Assembly (NCBI GenBank): GCA_031553615.1
Contig: JAVBLJ010000062.1
Location: 52,431 to 116,430, forward strand
DNA from: WQXF01 sp031553615
Lineage (GTDB): Bacteria > Bacillota > Clostridia > Christensenellales > Aristaeellaceae
Length of the DNA: 64,000 nucleotides
Reading direction: 5' to 3'
The notes below the pieces were generated by a model. That model saw nothing but the letters and a program-made list of their open reading frames with translations, was not told the DNA's origin and did not search any database. Positions 36,216 to 44,139 of this stretch are shown here, piece after piece. Numbering within the stretch: position 1 is the first letter of the stretch; every line of letters starts with the position of its first letter. Made by a program: the position numbers and the translations under genes.

Positions 36216-36986
36216 TTATCCCCTGCCGACCATCATCAAAAACAGCTGCAGCACCCAGCCCTGCACATGCCCCGCCAGAAAGTACATCACATTGCCGATG
36301 ACGTTGGTGGACACGGAGAGCGCCAGCAACGCGAACATGCCGATCTGCGCAATCTGCGGCGTGATGTCCAAACGGCCTTTGAGGATGATGTCATTAAACA
36401 CGTGATAACCATCCAGCGGCGGAATGGGCAGGAAGTTGAAGATCGCCAGAAAAAGGTTGGTCATCGCCGCCATGCTGACGAAACCCATCACGGGCGCCAG
36501 CCACGGGGTTCGCATGATATCGGCGTAGATTTGGCTATCGTACACCAGCATTTGGTTGATGCCATTGTCCAATTGTAGGAATATCTTCGATCCCCAGGCC
36601 TCCAAAACATCCGGTTTCCATAGCAGGCTGTTGAGCGCCACCGCGAGGGCCGTGAACAGCAAGAACAGAATCAGGTTGGTAACGATACCTGCCAACGAAA
36701 CCTTGATATCGTCGGCGAGGCGGTTACGATAGTTTCGTGGGTTGACCGGCACCGGGCGCGCCCAGCCATACCCCACCGTAAGCATCATCAGGGTTCCAAC
36801 GACATCCAGATGCCGCAACGGGTTCAGCGTCATTCGCCCCAGAATGCGCGCGGTTGGGTCCCCGCAACGGTTGGCCACGTACGCATGCGCCCATTCATGG
36901 AAGCAAAGCGATAGGATCAACACGGGAATACGGTACAGCGATAAAAGGAAAAACTGTGCAGGATTATGAAACAGCAAGTCTAGCAA
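36216..36986 (-). CDS. Site-2 protease family membrane protein (M50)
   Basis: A 256-residue zinc protease embedded in the membrane. HEWAH (30-34) supplies the HExxH ligands and PLDG (about 193-196) the third Asp. Several hydrophobic segments are present (FLLFTALAVALNSLL; FGMFALLALSVSTNVIG-like). It is of the short YwhC/FtsH-independent kind found next to scpA; the substrate is unknown. TTG start with GGAGG 8 bases upstream. First gene after the promoter at 37042-37070. Confidence 0.9.
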   Translation of the reverse strand: MLDLLFHNPAQFFLLSLYRIPVLILSLCFHEWAHAYVANRCGDPTARILGRMTLNPLRHLDVVGTLMMLTVGYGWARPVPVNPRNYRNRLADDIKVSLAGIVTNLILFLLFTALAVALNSLLWKPDVLEAWGSKIFLQLDNGINQMLVYDSQIYADIMRTPWLAPVMGFVSMAAMTNLFLAIFNFLPIPPLDGYHVFNDIILKGRLDITPQIAQIGMFALLALSVSTNVIGNVMYFLAGHVQGWVLQLFLMMVGRG

Positions 36987-37041
36987 GCGCTCAGCCTCCA
37001 GTATCCCAGCCCTTTGGCCTCAATTGGACTGGATTCTTCTT

Positions 37042-37070
37042 ATTATACCGCAATCGGCCACTACGCGCAA
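37042..37070 (-). promoter_or_regulatory. Promoter of the M50-scpA-scpB operon
   Basis: TTGCGC (37065-37070), a 17-base spacer and TATAAT (37042-37047). Confidence 0.8.
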
Positions 37071-37155
37071 CGCTTGCGCGCCATCGTTTCCGCAAATGCG
37101 GTGGCATGCAAGCGTCGTCGCTGTCTATTCGGTTTCTGTGTTGCGCGAGGGTGCA

Positions 37156-38160
37156 TTAATCCTCGCGGGGTTTTAGTATATCCGAAAGCTCCACGGCTGC
37201 GCCTGTGACCGCCGGACCCAGCACCTCGAGCACCGCGGAAGGGCAGGTGGTTTTCAGCCGTATGGGCAGGTGAAGGCTGGCGCGCGTTCCTTCCCCATAT
37301 TCGCTTTCGATCTCGATCCGTCCGCCCATTCGCTCAATGAAGGATTTCACCAGCGATAGACCCAGTCCGTTGCCTTTGTGCTGCTGCGTGTCCACGCTCG
37401 TGGCGGAGAAGCGCTTGAACAGCTTGGTCAGCTGCTTTTCATCCATGCCGCAGCCATTGTCGCTGACGCTGATGCACACCTCATGCTCGCTGGCTTCGAT
37501 AAAAAGGCAGATAAGGCCGCCGGTTTCGGTAAAGCGTACCGCGTTCGAAACCAGATTGAGCACGCAGCGCTCCAACCGCACCGCGTCACAGGTGATCCAC
37601 AATTCCTCTGCGTTGGACGCGAAGGTGAATTCCACACCCTTGTGGCGCGCGTAGGGTGCACAAGCCAAGCTCACCTCACGCAGCCACGATACGCACTCCA
37701 CCTGCTGCATGTGCAGGCGCACATGTCCGGAATCGATGGCCGCTAAATCCACGATGTTGCTGATGATTCGCAGCAATTGCTGTGCATTTCTTCGAATCTG
37801 TTCGAGCTCCGTGCCGTAGTGTTCCTCGGCCCTGTCCTCAAGCAATTGCACCGTGCTGAGGATGATGCTCAGCGGAGTGCGCATATCGTGGCTTAAATCC
37901 ACAAGCTGCTGCAAAGCAAATTCGCCCTCTTTTTTTGCCGAGCCCCTCCTCCTTACTCCTTCCTTGGGGAATGCATCTTTGCCGTGCGCTCCTCTGCTGG
38001 ACACTTTTGTGTCGGATGCTTTTGTGTTGGACGCTTTAATGTCGGATGCTTTTATGTCGGATGCTTTTATGTTGGATGCTTTTATGTTGGATGTTTCTTT
38101 TTTAGATGATTCCCTTTTGACTGCACTTTTCTCAGTCTTTTCATTTTCTTTTCGCTCCAA
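37156..38160 (-). CDS. Soluble sensor histidine kinase with repeat N-terminus
   Basis: A 334-residue kinase. Residues 1-80 are Lys/Ser-rich with KASDI pentapeptides. HisKA has the phospho-acceptor in LSHDMRTPLS (His91). The HATPase has an N box (NLVSNAVRF), SDNGCGMDE and GNGLGLSL. No membrane helix or known sensor domain is seen, so the input may come through a partner. No response regulator lies next to it. TTG start at 38160 with GGAGGAGGGAG upstream. Confidence 0.9.
   Translation of the reverse strand: MERKENEKTEKSAVKRESSKKETSNIKASNIKASDIKASDIKASNTKASDTKVSSRGAHGKDAFPKEGVRRRGSAKKEGEFALQQLVDLSHDMRTPLSIILSTVQLLEDRAEEHYGTELEQIRRNAQQLLRIISNIVDLAAIDSGHVRLHMQQVECVSWLREVSLACAPYARHKGVEFTFASNAEELWITCDAVRLERCVLNLVSNAVRFTETGGLICLFIEASEHEVCISVSDNGCGMDEKQLTKLFKRFSATSVDTQQHKGNGLGLSLVKSFIERMGGRIEIESEYGEGTRASLHLPIRLKTTCPSAVLEVLGPAVTGAAVELSDILKPRED
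37996..38100. repeat. 15-bp tandem repeat, 7 units, in the histidine kinase 5' end
   Basis: Seven units of 15 bases, close to GTCGGATGCTTTTAT, from 37996 to 38100. They encode K-A-S-(D/N)-(I/T) pentapeptides. Confidence 0.92.
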
Positions 38161-38223
38161 ACGGCTCCCTCCTCCGATAATTCTTTTGGAGCTTCTTATG
38201 TGCTTATAGCATCGTCCGTTATC

Positions 38224-38229
38224 AGTATA
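38224..38229 (-). promoter_or_regulatory. Possible extended -10 of the histidine kinase gene
   Basis: TGCTATACT in the upstream region (TATACT at 38224-38229); no good -35 is visible. Confidence 0.35.
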
Positions 38230-38297
38230 GCACCTGCAAGAAGATTATGCTAGTCCAAATCGCACATAACAACAACCAAAAGAATTATTGTGCGCGC

Positions 38298-38328
38298 AAA
38301 AAAAGACAGGAGCTTTCGTTCCCGTCTT
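38298..38328 (-). terminator. Terminator of the SRP RNA gene
   Basis: GACGGGA / TCCTGTC stem with an 8-base loop followed by seven T on the minus strand. Confidence 0.8.
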
Positions 38329-38350
38329 GATTCGACTTGTACCGCAAGCA

Positions 38351-38451
38351 CTCAGGCCAAGCAACCCCGCGGCACATGGCGTATAGCGCTTATTGCTGCT
38401 TCCTTCCGGACCTGACAAAGTTCACACCCCGCCATTGCACAGGACCCGACC
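38351..38451 (-). ncRNA. ffs: Signal recognition particle RNA (small bacterial 4.5S type)
   Basis: The conserved apical part, GTCAGGTCCGGAAGGAAGCA, is present (plus-strand complement near 38397-38416). The ends pair: TCGGGTC at the 5' side (38443-38449) with GGCCTGA at the 3' side (38352-38358). This is the Ffh-binding domain IV type of about 100 nt without the Alu domain. It has its own promoter and a terminator at 38298-38328. Exact ends are approximate. Confidence 0.93.
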
Positions 38452-38476
38452 GTCATCGAAACGTGCGGCGAGGATT

Positions 38477-38505
38477 AGTATACCGCACGCAGTGAAAAAA
38501 ATCAA
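38477..38505 (-). promoter_or_regulatory. Promoter of the SRP RNA gene
   Basis: TTGATT (38500-38505), a 17-base spacer and TATACT (38477-38482). The -35 overlaps the last codons of the GNAT gene. Confidence 0.8.
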
Positions 38506-39341
38506 GTAAACGAAAGATCGGGGAACTTAAAATCCCCCAGCTCCACGCCAAGGTTGCGCACAAAAACAATCTCGCCATCAAACTCCTCCATGGCGTAAGG
38601 CACGCCCAAGCCGTCCGGCATGAAGCCAAATTCCACGCGGCGCACCCCTGCGAAGGGCAGGCGCGCCTGCAGCTCGTCCCAGGCAAGGTTGCGCAGTGCA
38701 TACACCCCGTAGAGGGTCAGCACATCGCCCTGCTGTTCAGCGACCACCATCGCCTTGCATTCCGGCACTTCATATAGGCTATCGACGAACGGCCGCTGGT
38801 ATAGATCGAACATCGCTACGGTTTCCGTGTTGGCACAATCCAGCAATCTGGAGAAATTCTTGCGCCCCCGCACATATTCGTATACCTTCGGGTCGTTGTA
38901 GGTCAGCTTCTTGGGCGGCAGCGCATTATCGATCGCGCAAGACAGCATCGGGCGCTTCTCGTACACACGCTGAAATCCAAACTTCGGGTAAAACTCCACC
39001 ACGCTCGGGTTCGCGGACAGGTACATGGGCGTATGGGGATAGCGCTCGAGCACACGATCCATCAGCATGCGAGAATAACCACGTCCCCGGTAGTCCGGAT
39101 CGGTGCACACCGCGCCGAGCGAAAGGGCTAGATGCGGTTCACCGCGCCAAAGCACCTGCGTGCGAAACACGCAAATGTTCGATACGAACCGGCCATCCTC
39201 CACGATGGCGTAGCTTTCGTATCGCTCATCCCACAAATCCTGATCCATCCAAAAAGAAAAATCTTGGAAAACCTTCGTCAGCAGGACGTTGAGTCCGCGC
39301 TGATACTCCTTGTCGTTGCCGTTGTTGAATACGAACTCCAT
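38502..39341 (-). CDS. GNAT family N-acetyltransferase
   Basis: A 279-residue protein. The GNAT fold is in the first half: VCTDPDYRGRGYSRMLMDRVL holds the acetyl-CoA P-loop (R/Q-x-x-G-x-G/A), followed by YLSANPSVVEFYPKFGFQRV. The C-terminal half is an extra domain as in two-domain (Eis-like) acetyltransferases. The start at 39341 has AAGGGA upstream; the TTG at 39365 is unlikely. Substrate unknown. Confidence 0.85.
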   Translation of the reverse strand: MEFVFNNGNDKEYQRGLNVLLTKVFQDFSFWMDQDLWDERYESYAIVEDGRFVSNICVFRTQVLWRGEPHLALSLGAVCTDPDYRGRGYSRMLMDRVLERYPHTPMYLSANPSVVEFYPKFGFQRVYEKRPMLSCAIDNALPPKKLTYNDPKVYEYVRGRKNFSRLLDCANTETVAMFDLYQRPFVDSLYEVPECKAMVVAEQQGDVLTLYGVYALRNLAWDELQARLPFAGVRRVEFGFMPDGLGVPYAMEEFDGEIVFVRNLGVELGDFKFPDLSFT

Positions 39342-39430
39342 GTCGGTTCCCTTCTTCTCACTCAAAATCTTCAGGTTCTAGACGATGAAAAAAACAAGCT
39401 GGCTACGCACTCCGCGCACCAGCCTGCAAA

Positions 39431-40642
39431 TTACGATTGTTCCCGCGGCTTGCCCAGCGTCAATGCACGATCCAGAATGCAATCGGCCAGCACGCGCTTG
39501 CTCATCTGGGGCAGCGCTTCCGCTCCGCCCTCGGTGATAAGGGTGGCGACATTGGTATCCACATCGAATCCCGCACCCGGCAGGGTTACATCGTTCGCCA
39601 CGATCATGTCCGCCCGCTTGCGGCGCATCTTTTGCTGTGCATGCTCCAGCACATCCTGGGTTTCGGCGGCAAACGCCACCAACACCTGATGCGGAAGCTT
39701 GCGCTCCCCCACCGCCGCTGCCACGTCCGGGGTCTGAACGAGCCGCAACTCCATCGGCGCATCGCCCTGCTTCTTGATCTTCTGTGGGGCAATCTGCTCA
39801 GCGCGGTAATCGGCAGGCGCAGCGGCCTGCAGGATCACATCGTGTTCCGGGGCGAGCCGAAGCATCGCGTCATACAGCTCCTGCGTGGTGCCAAATCGCT
39901 CTACGGACACGCCGGTTGGCGGGGTCAGCGCGACCGGCCCACTCAGCAGCGTTACCTGTGCGCCGCGAGCATACGCGGCCTCGGCGAGCGCATAGCCCAT
40001 CTTGCCCGAGGATCGGTTGGAAAGGTAGCGCACCGGATCGAGGGACTCGCGCGTCGGGCCGGCGGTTACCAAGACGCGCTTACCCGCATAATCCTGCGCA
40101 GAAAGCAACCGTGCGCGCACCCGCTCCACGATCATATCCACCTGGGCCAGCCTGCCCGCGCCTTCGTCGCCGCAAGCCAAGCGTCCGGTCTCGGGCGCAA
40201 TCACCTCGACCCCCCGCGCTTCCAGCACCGTAAGGTTGTGCCGCACCGCAGCGCTCTCCCACATGCCAGTGTTCATGGCCGGTGCCACCAGCACTGGCGC
40301 GCGGGTGGCCATCACGGTGGTGGTCAGCATATCGTCCGCAATGCCGCACGCCATTTTGCCCAGCACATTGGCGGTGGCGGGGGCGATTAAAAACACGTCG
40401 GCACGCTTAGCCAACGCGATATGTTCAACCTCCCAGGTCGCTGGACGCGCGAAAAGATCGCAGGCCACGGGGTGATTCGAAAGCGTTTCTAGCGTAAGCG
40501 GCTGGATGAACTCGCGCGCGTGCTCGGTCATCACCACATACACCTGCGCGCCTAGCTTAACCAGGCGGCTGGTAATTTCCGCCGCCTTGTAGGCCGCGAT
40601 GCCTCCGGTAATGGCCAGCACCACGGTTTTCCCTTGCAGCAT
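39431..40642 (-). CDS. coaBC: Bifunctional phosphopantothenoylcysteine decarboxylase / phosphopantothenate-cysteine ligase
   Basis: A 403-residue coenzyme A biosynthesis enzyme. The CoaC half has the flavin motif TGGIAAYKA, the catalytic His in the EVEHIAL region and PAMNTGMW with the PxMNxxMW signature. The CoaB half has VLVTAGPTRESLDPVRYLSNRSSGKMGYALA and later AAPADYR. ATG at 40642 starts 2 bases after the rpoZ stop, with GAGGAG overlapping it. Confidence 0.97.
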   Translation of the reverse strand: MLQGKTVVLAITGGIAAYKAAEITSRLVKLGAQVYVVMTEHAREFIQPLTLETLSNHPVACDLFARPATWEVEHIALAKRADVFLIAPATANVLGKMACGIADDMLTTTVMATRAPVLVAPAMNTGMWESAAVRHNLTVLEARGVEVIAPETGRLACGDEGAGRLAQVDMIVERVRARLLSAQDYAGKRVLVTAGPTRESLDPVRYLSNRSSGKMGYALAEAAYARGAQVTLLSGPVALTPPTGVSVERFGTTQELYDAMLRLAPEHDVILQAAAPADYRAEQIAPQKIKKQGDAPMELRLVQTPDVAAAVGERKLPHQVLVAFAAETQDVLEHAQQKMRRKRADMIVANDVTLPGAGFDVDTNVATLITEGGAEALPQMSKRVLADCILDRALTLGKPREQS

Positions 40643-40644
40643 GG

Positions 40645-40860
40645 TTACTCCTCTTCGATGTTGGCGGGGCGCTCGTAGGTGATCAAACCGCGGTTGACTT
40701 CCTCAACGGCCACGCAAACCATCTTGTTGTCCTTGGTATCAATTAACGGCTGCACGCCGCCAACCAGCTGGCGCGCGCGCTTGGATACTTCCACCACCAA
40801 CGTGTAGCGGCAATCCACTTTGTCCAGCAGGGTTCCAATGGGCGGATTGGTCATAGGCAT
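40645..40860 (-). CDS. rpoZ: RNA polymerase omega subunit
   Basis: A 71-residue subunit that helps assemble RNA polymerase. PPIGTLLDKVDCRYTLVVEVSKRARQL is the family core (normally K-x-x-x-R-Y-x-L-V-x-x-x-A/S-K-R-A-R), followed by KMVCVAVEEVNRGLITY. The start at 40860 has GGAGG 7 bases before it. In the classic gmk-rpoZ-coaBC order. Confidence 0.95.
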   Translation of the reverse strand: MPMTNPPIGTLLDKVDCRYTLVVEVSKRARQLVGGVQPLIDTKDNKMVCVAVEEVNRGLITYERPANIEEE

Positions 40861-40942
40861 AGGTTTTCCTCCTTCATGCTTGGCGGGTTCCACGGCGCAA
40901 GCGCCGGGCGAATATACGGAACGCCTTCCCGGATCGCAACCC

Positions 40943-41548
40943 CTACTCGACGGGGATTTCCGGGAAGAAGCGCGTCGTACGCTGTCTTTCGGCGGTCACG
41001 ATGGCGCGCATTTGCTCCATCGCTTCCTCCACGGTGGTGTTGATGATCGCATACTGATACTTGAGCAGCTGATCGATCTCGCCCTTCGCGTTGCCCAGGC
41101 GGCGCACAATCTCGCTCTCTTGATCGGTGTTGCGGGTGTGCAGCCGCTTGCGCAGCTCCGCGTACGAAGGCGGCAATATAAACACGGTCACGCAATCGGG
41201 CATGGCTGCCGCGACGCTGCGTGCGCCCTGCGAATCGATATCGAGCAGCATATCGCGCCCAGCCTCCAGGCTCCGCCGCACCTCGTCGCGCAGCGTGCCG
41301 TAGCGATTGCCGTGCACCAGCGCACATTCCAGAAAATCGCCCGCGTCCACGTGCTGCTGGAATTCCTCGCCGGATAGGAAGTGGTAGTGCACCCCGTCCT
41401 GTTCTCCCTCGCGACGCGCCCGAGTCGTGGCTGACACCGAGAACTGAAAACGCGGATCCTCCTGCAACAGCTTGGTGCAAAGCGTGCCCTTGCCTGCGCC
41501 CGAGGGGCCGGAAACCACCAACAGCATTCCCTTGCGAGTGTGGGACAA
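40943..41548 (-). CDS. gmk: Guanylate kinase
   Basis: A 201-residue nucleotide kinase (ATP + GMP to ADP + GDP). The P-loop is GPSGAGKGTL, the GMP-binding segment SVSATTRARREGEQDGVHYHFLS, and IDSQGARSV the Walker-B-like part. TTG start at 41548 with GGAGG 8 bases upstream. Between remA and rpoZ. Confidence 0.97.
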   Translation of the reverse strand: MSHTRKGMLLVVSGPSGAGKGTLCTKLLQEDPRFQFSVSATTRARREGEQDGVHYHFLSGEEFQQHVDAGDFLECALVHGNRYGTLRDEVRRSLEAGRDMLLDIDSQGARSVAAAMPDCVTVFILPPSYAELRKRLHTRNTDQESEIVRRLGNAKGEIDQLLKYQYAIINTTVEEAMEQMRAIVTAERQRTTRFFPEIPVE

Positions 41549-41551
41549 GGT

Positions 41552-41839
41552 TTATTCCTCCTCTTCATCCGCCGAATCTTCCGTAATGCCCGCCGCATCC
41601 TTTGCGTTGAGGCGGTTGGCCACGGTTTCGGGCTGCACCGCCGAAAGGATCACATGATCGCTATCGGTAATGATCACCGCACGCGTGCGTCGCCCATAGG
41701 TCGCATCGATCAGCCTGCCCTTTTCACGCGCCTCTTGCACTGCGCGCTTGATGGGGGCCGATTCCGGCCCGACGATAGCGATGAGCCGGTTGGCCGAAAC
41801 GATGTTGCCAAAGCCGATGTTGATAAGCTTGATGCTCAC
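41552..41839 (-). CDS. remA: RemA family regulatory protein (DUF370, YlzA)
   Basis: A 95-residue protein. IKLINIGFGNIVSANRLIAIVGPESAPIKR is the family signature, then GRRTRAVIITDSDHVILSAVQPETVANR. In Bacillus RemA activates matrix and osmoprotection genes as a DNA-binding ring. GTG start with GGAGG 6 bases upstream. The acidic C-terminal end (ITEDSADEEEE) runs to 4 bases before gmk. Confidence 0.94.
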   Translation of the reverse strand: MSIKLINIGFGNIVSANRLIAIVGPESAPIKRAVQEAREKGRLIDATYGRRTRAVIITDSDHVILSAVQPETVANRLNAKDAAGITEDSADEEEE

Positions 41840-41884
41840 GCTGCGCCTCCACGTCCCGTCGTTCCAGGTTCCTACTCGGCGCCA

Positions 41885-42757
41885 CTACTCGATATTCTGC
41901 GCCTGCTCGCGCAGTTTTTCGATGTCGCCCTTCATATCAACCACCCGCGCCGCGATGGCCAAATCGGAGGCCTTCGAGCCGATGGTGTTGACCTCGCGGT
42001 TGAGCTCCTGAATCAGGAAATCCAGTCTGCGCCCCACGCCTTCCTCGCCGGAAAAGGCGGTACGCATCTGCTCGATGTGGCTGGCTAAGCGCACCAGCTC
42101 CTCATCGATAGCGCAGCGATCGGCAAAGATTGCCACCTCCTGCGCCAAACGCTGCGGATCCACCGGATTGTCCAACAACTCGGCCAAGCGCGCCTGCAAT
42201 TTTTCTTGGTAGGTGCGCACCACCAGCGGCGCGCGCGTGGCAATCTCGGCGGCCTTGCCTTCGATGGACGCCAGTTTTTCGAGCATGTCCAGGCGCAGCG
42301 CTTCGCCCTCGCGGGCACGCATGGCGCAGGCTTCGTCGCAGGCGGTGTTGAGCGTCTCCGCCATAAGAGCGATCACCGCATCGCGGTTCTCCTCCTGCTC
42401 GGTCACCACCAGCACGTCGGGCAGGCGCGTGTAATCGGCAAGGGCCATCTCGCCCTGGATAGCAGCCGAAGCCCGAATGGTCTCAAACGCGGCCTGATAG
42501 GCGGAGAGCAACGCCGTATCGACGCTGACCACCCGCGCGTCCTCGCGGTTGTTGCGGTAGGAGAGGCTGATATCGACATGGCCGCGCTGCATGCGGGTGG
42601 CAAGCAGCTTGCGGATCGGGTCCTCCAAAAAGCCGAGGTGACGGGGCATGCGGAACGAGATATCCAGGAACCGATGGTTGACCGTCTTGACCTCTACGGT
42701 CATTTCACGGCCATCCCGAAGGATTTGTTTGCGGCCATACCCGGTCATGCTCAGCAT
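41885..42757 (-). CDS. yicC: YicC family endoribonuclease
   Basis: A 290-residue protein with the N-terminal YicC domain (MLSMTGYGRKQ; EVKTVNHRFLDISFRMPR) and the C-terminal DUF1732 region (DRCAIDEELVRLASHIEQM; GRRLDFLIQELNREVNTIGSKA). E. coli YicC (RnrY) has endoribonuclease activity. ATG with GGAGGG upstream. First gene of the yicC-remA-gmk-rpoZ-coaBC operon. Confidence 0.94.
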   Translation of the reverse strand: MLSMTGYGRKQILRDGREMTVEVKTVNHRFLDISFRMPRHLGFLEDPIRKLLATRMQRGHVDISLSYRNNREDARVVSVDTALLSAYQAAFETIRASAAIQGEMALADYTRLPDVLVVTEQEENRDAVIALMAETLNTACDEACAMRAREGEALRLDMLEKLASIEGKAAEIATRAPLVVRTYQEKLQARLAELLDNPVDPQRLAQEVAIFADRCAIDEELVRLASHIEQMRTAFSGEEGVGRRLDFLIQELNREVNTIGSKASDLAIAARVVDMKGDIEKLREQAQNIE

Positions 42758-42828
42758 ACTGCACCCTCCATGCGCTCTTCCTATGTGTCATTGCCCTGCG
42801 CCATTGTTCTGCGCCATTTTATCGGAGA

Positions 42829-42857
42829 ATCATACCACAGGATGCGTGAATTGGCAA
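42829..42857 (-). promoter_or_regulatory. Promoter of the yicC-remA-gmk-rpoZ-coaBC operon
   Basis: TTGCCA (42852-42857), a 17-base spacer and TATGAT (42829-42834) with TGG upstream of the -10. Confidence 0.75.
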
Positions 42858-42967
42858 GGTTTTCACGGTATTTGATGCCATTTGGTGTTACACAGATCGT
42901 TACCCGCGATTCGTGCGCCGCGCGGCTTCGCGTGCACTCGTATGGCCCGCAGGCGCCCGGACTGCGT

Positions 42968-43954
42968 TCAGGGTTCCAGCGCGCGATAAATCTCGTCGCT
43001 ATCCGGCGACTCCAGCTCGCACTCTTCACCCTCGTGCACCAGCAATCGTGCCTTTTCCTGCGTGAAGGCACCGATAACGGCAGCCTCGATGCCTTGCGCG
43101 CGCAACACCTCGCACAGCCGAGCTCCCTCCGGGTGGGCGATCAGCATCACCCCGCTGGAGATGAGCCGCAGCGCATCGATGCCCAGCACATCACAGAGTT
43201 TGCGCGTCACTGCATGAACGGGAATCGCGTCCAGCTCAATGCGCAGGCCCAACCCCGAAGCCTCCGCCAATTCCCACGCCGCGCCAAGCACGCCGCCCTC
43301 GGTCGCATCATGCATGGCGGTGGCCCCATTCGCGGCGGCGATGCGCCCCTCGGGCAGCACGCTCACCAGCTCCGCCATGGCCAACGCCTGTGCAAGCTCC
43401 TGCTCGGTCAGCGCACCCCGCAGACGCTCGGCCGCAGCGCGGGCCAATATCGCCGTACCCTCGATGGCCGCCTGCTTGGTCATGATCAGCGCATCGCCGG
43501 GCTGCGCGCCCCCCGTGCTCACCAATGCAGTCAGCTTGGCGCGCCCCACCACCGTTGAGGAGACAAGCATGCGGCGCACCGCGTCGGTGATCTCCGTGTG
43601 TCCGCCGATGATCTGCAGGCCTTGCGCAGCCGCCTCTTCCGCCGCTTCGCGAATCACTTGGCCGATATCTTCCGCCGTGGATTCCGGCGGAGCCAGCACG
43701 GTCAGCAGCACGCCCAGCGGCTCCGCGCCCGAGGAGGCCACATCATTGAGCGAAACCTGCACCGCCAGATGCCCAAGCCGGGTGCTGGCGGCGGTGATGG
43801 GATCGGTGGAGAGCACGCAAGCCTCCTCCCCAAACCGAATGGCTGCACAATCCTCGCCCACACCCGCCCCCATCAGCACATCCTCCCGATTGGGGCCGAG
43901 CTGGGAGAGGATGATCCTCTGCAACTCCTCGTTGGTCAACTTTCCTGGACGCAT
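42968..43954 (-). CDS. AIR synthase-related protein (HypE/ThiL/SelD superfamily)
   Basis: A 328-residue protein. The N-terminal half has GAGVGEDCAAIRF and VQVSLNDVASSGAEPLGVLLTVLAP, and the C-terminal AIRS-C half has PGDALIMTKQAAIEGTAILA and AMHDATEGGVLGA. It is widely found in Clostridia and often called HypE, but it lacks the C-terminal PRIC-type Cys tail needed for hydrogenase cyanide-ligand synthesis, so I do not use that name. The superfamily uses ATP; its substrate is unknown. A 16-bp repeat array lies upstream. Confidence 0.82.
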   Translation of the reverse strand: MRPGKLTNEELQRIILSQLGPNREDVLMGAGVGEDCAAIRFGEEACVLSTDPITAASTRLGHLAVQVSLNDVASSGAEPLGVLLTVLAPPESTAEDIGQVIREAAEEAAAQGLQIIGGHTEITDAVRRMLVSSTVVGRAKLTALVSTGGAQPGDALIMTKQAAIEGTAILARAAAERLRGALTEQELAQALAMAELVSVLPEGRIAAANGATAMHDATEGGVLGAAWELAEASGLGLRIELDAIPVHAVTRKLCDVLGIDALRLISSGVMLIAHPEGARLCEVLRAQGIEAAVIGAFTQEKARLLVHEGEECELESPDSDEIYRALEP

Positions 43955-43972
43955 ATCGCTAACGATCCCTTC

Positions 43973-44084
43973 GGTTTACGATTCCTTTGATTTACAGTTC
44001 CTTTGATTTTCAGTTCCTTTGATTTACAGTTCCCTTGATTTACAGTTCCTTTGATTTTCAGTTCCTTCGGTTTGCGATTCCTGG
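43973..44084. repeat. 16-bp tandem repeat, 7 units, upstream of the AIR synthase-like gene
   Basis: Seven head-to-tail units of 16 bases, consensus GATTTACAGTTCCTTT, starting at 43973 and then every 16. On the transcript strand each unit reads AAAGGAACTGTAAATC and carries a weak Shine-Dalgarno-like AAAGGAA. The period is not a multiple of three, so it is not coding. Confidence 0.93.
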
Positions 44085-44139
44085 CACTTTGCCAACGAGC
44101 TTGCCGCCCTCAACCTCGCCGCGCTTAGGGCTGCACGCC

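Noticed and set aside
42206..43558. Plus-strand frame of 450 codons
   Set aside because: Opposite yicC and the AIR synthase-like gene; no family features and no ribosome site.
42968..43954. Annotation as hydrogenase maturation protein HypE
   Set aside because: No C-terminal Cys and no hyp neighbours.
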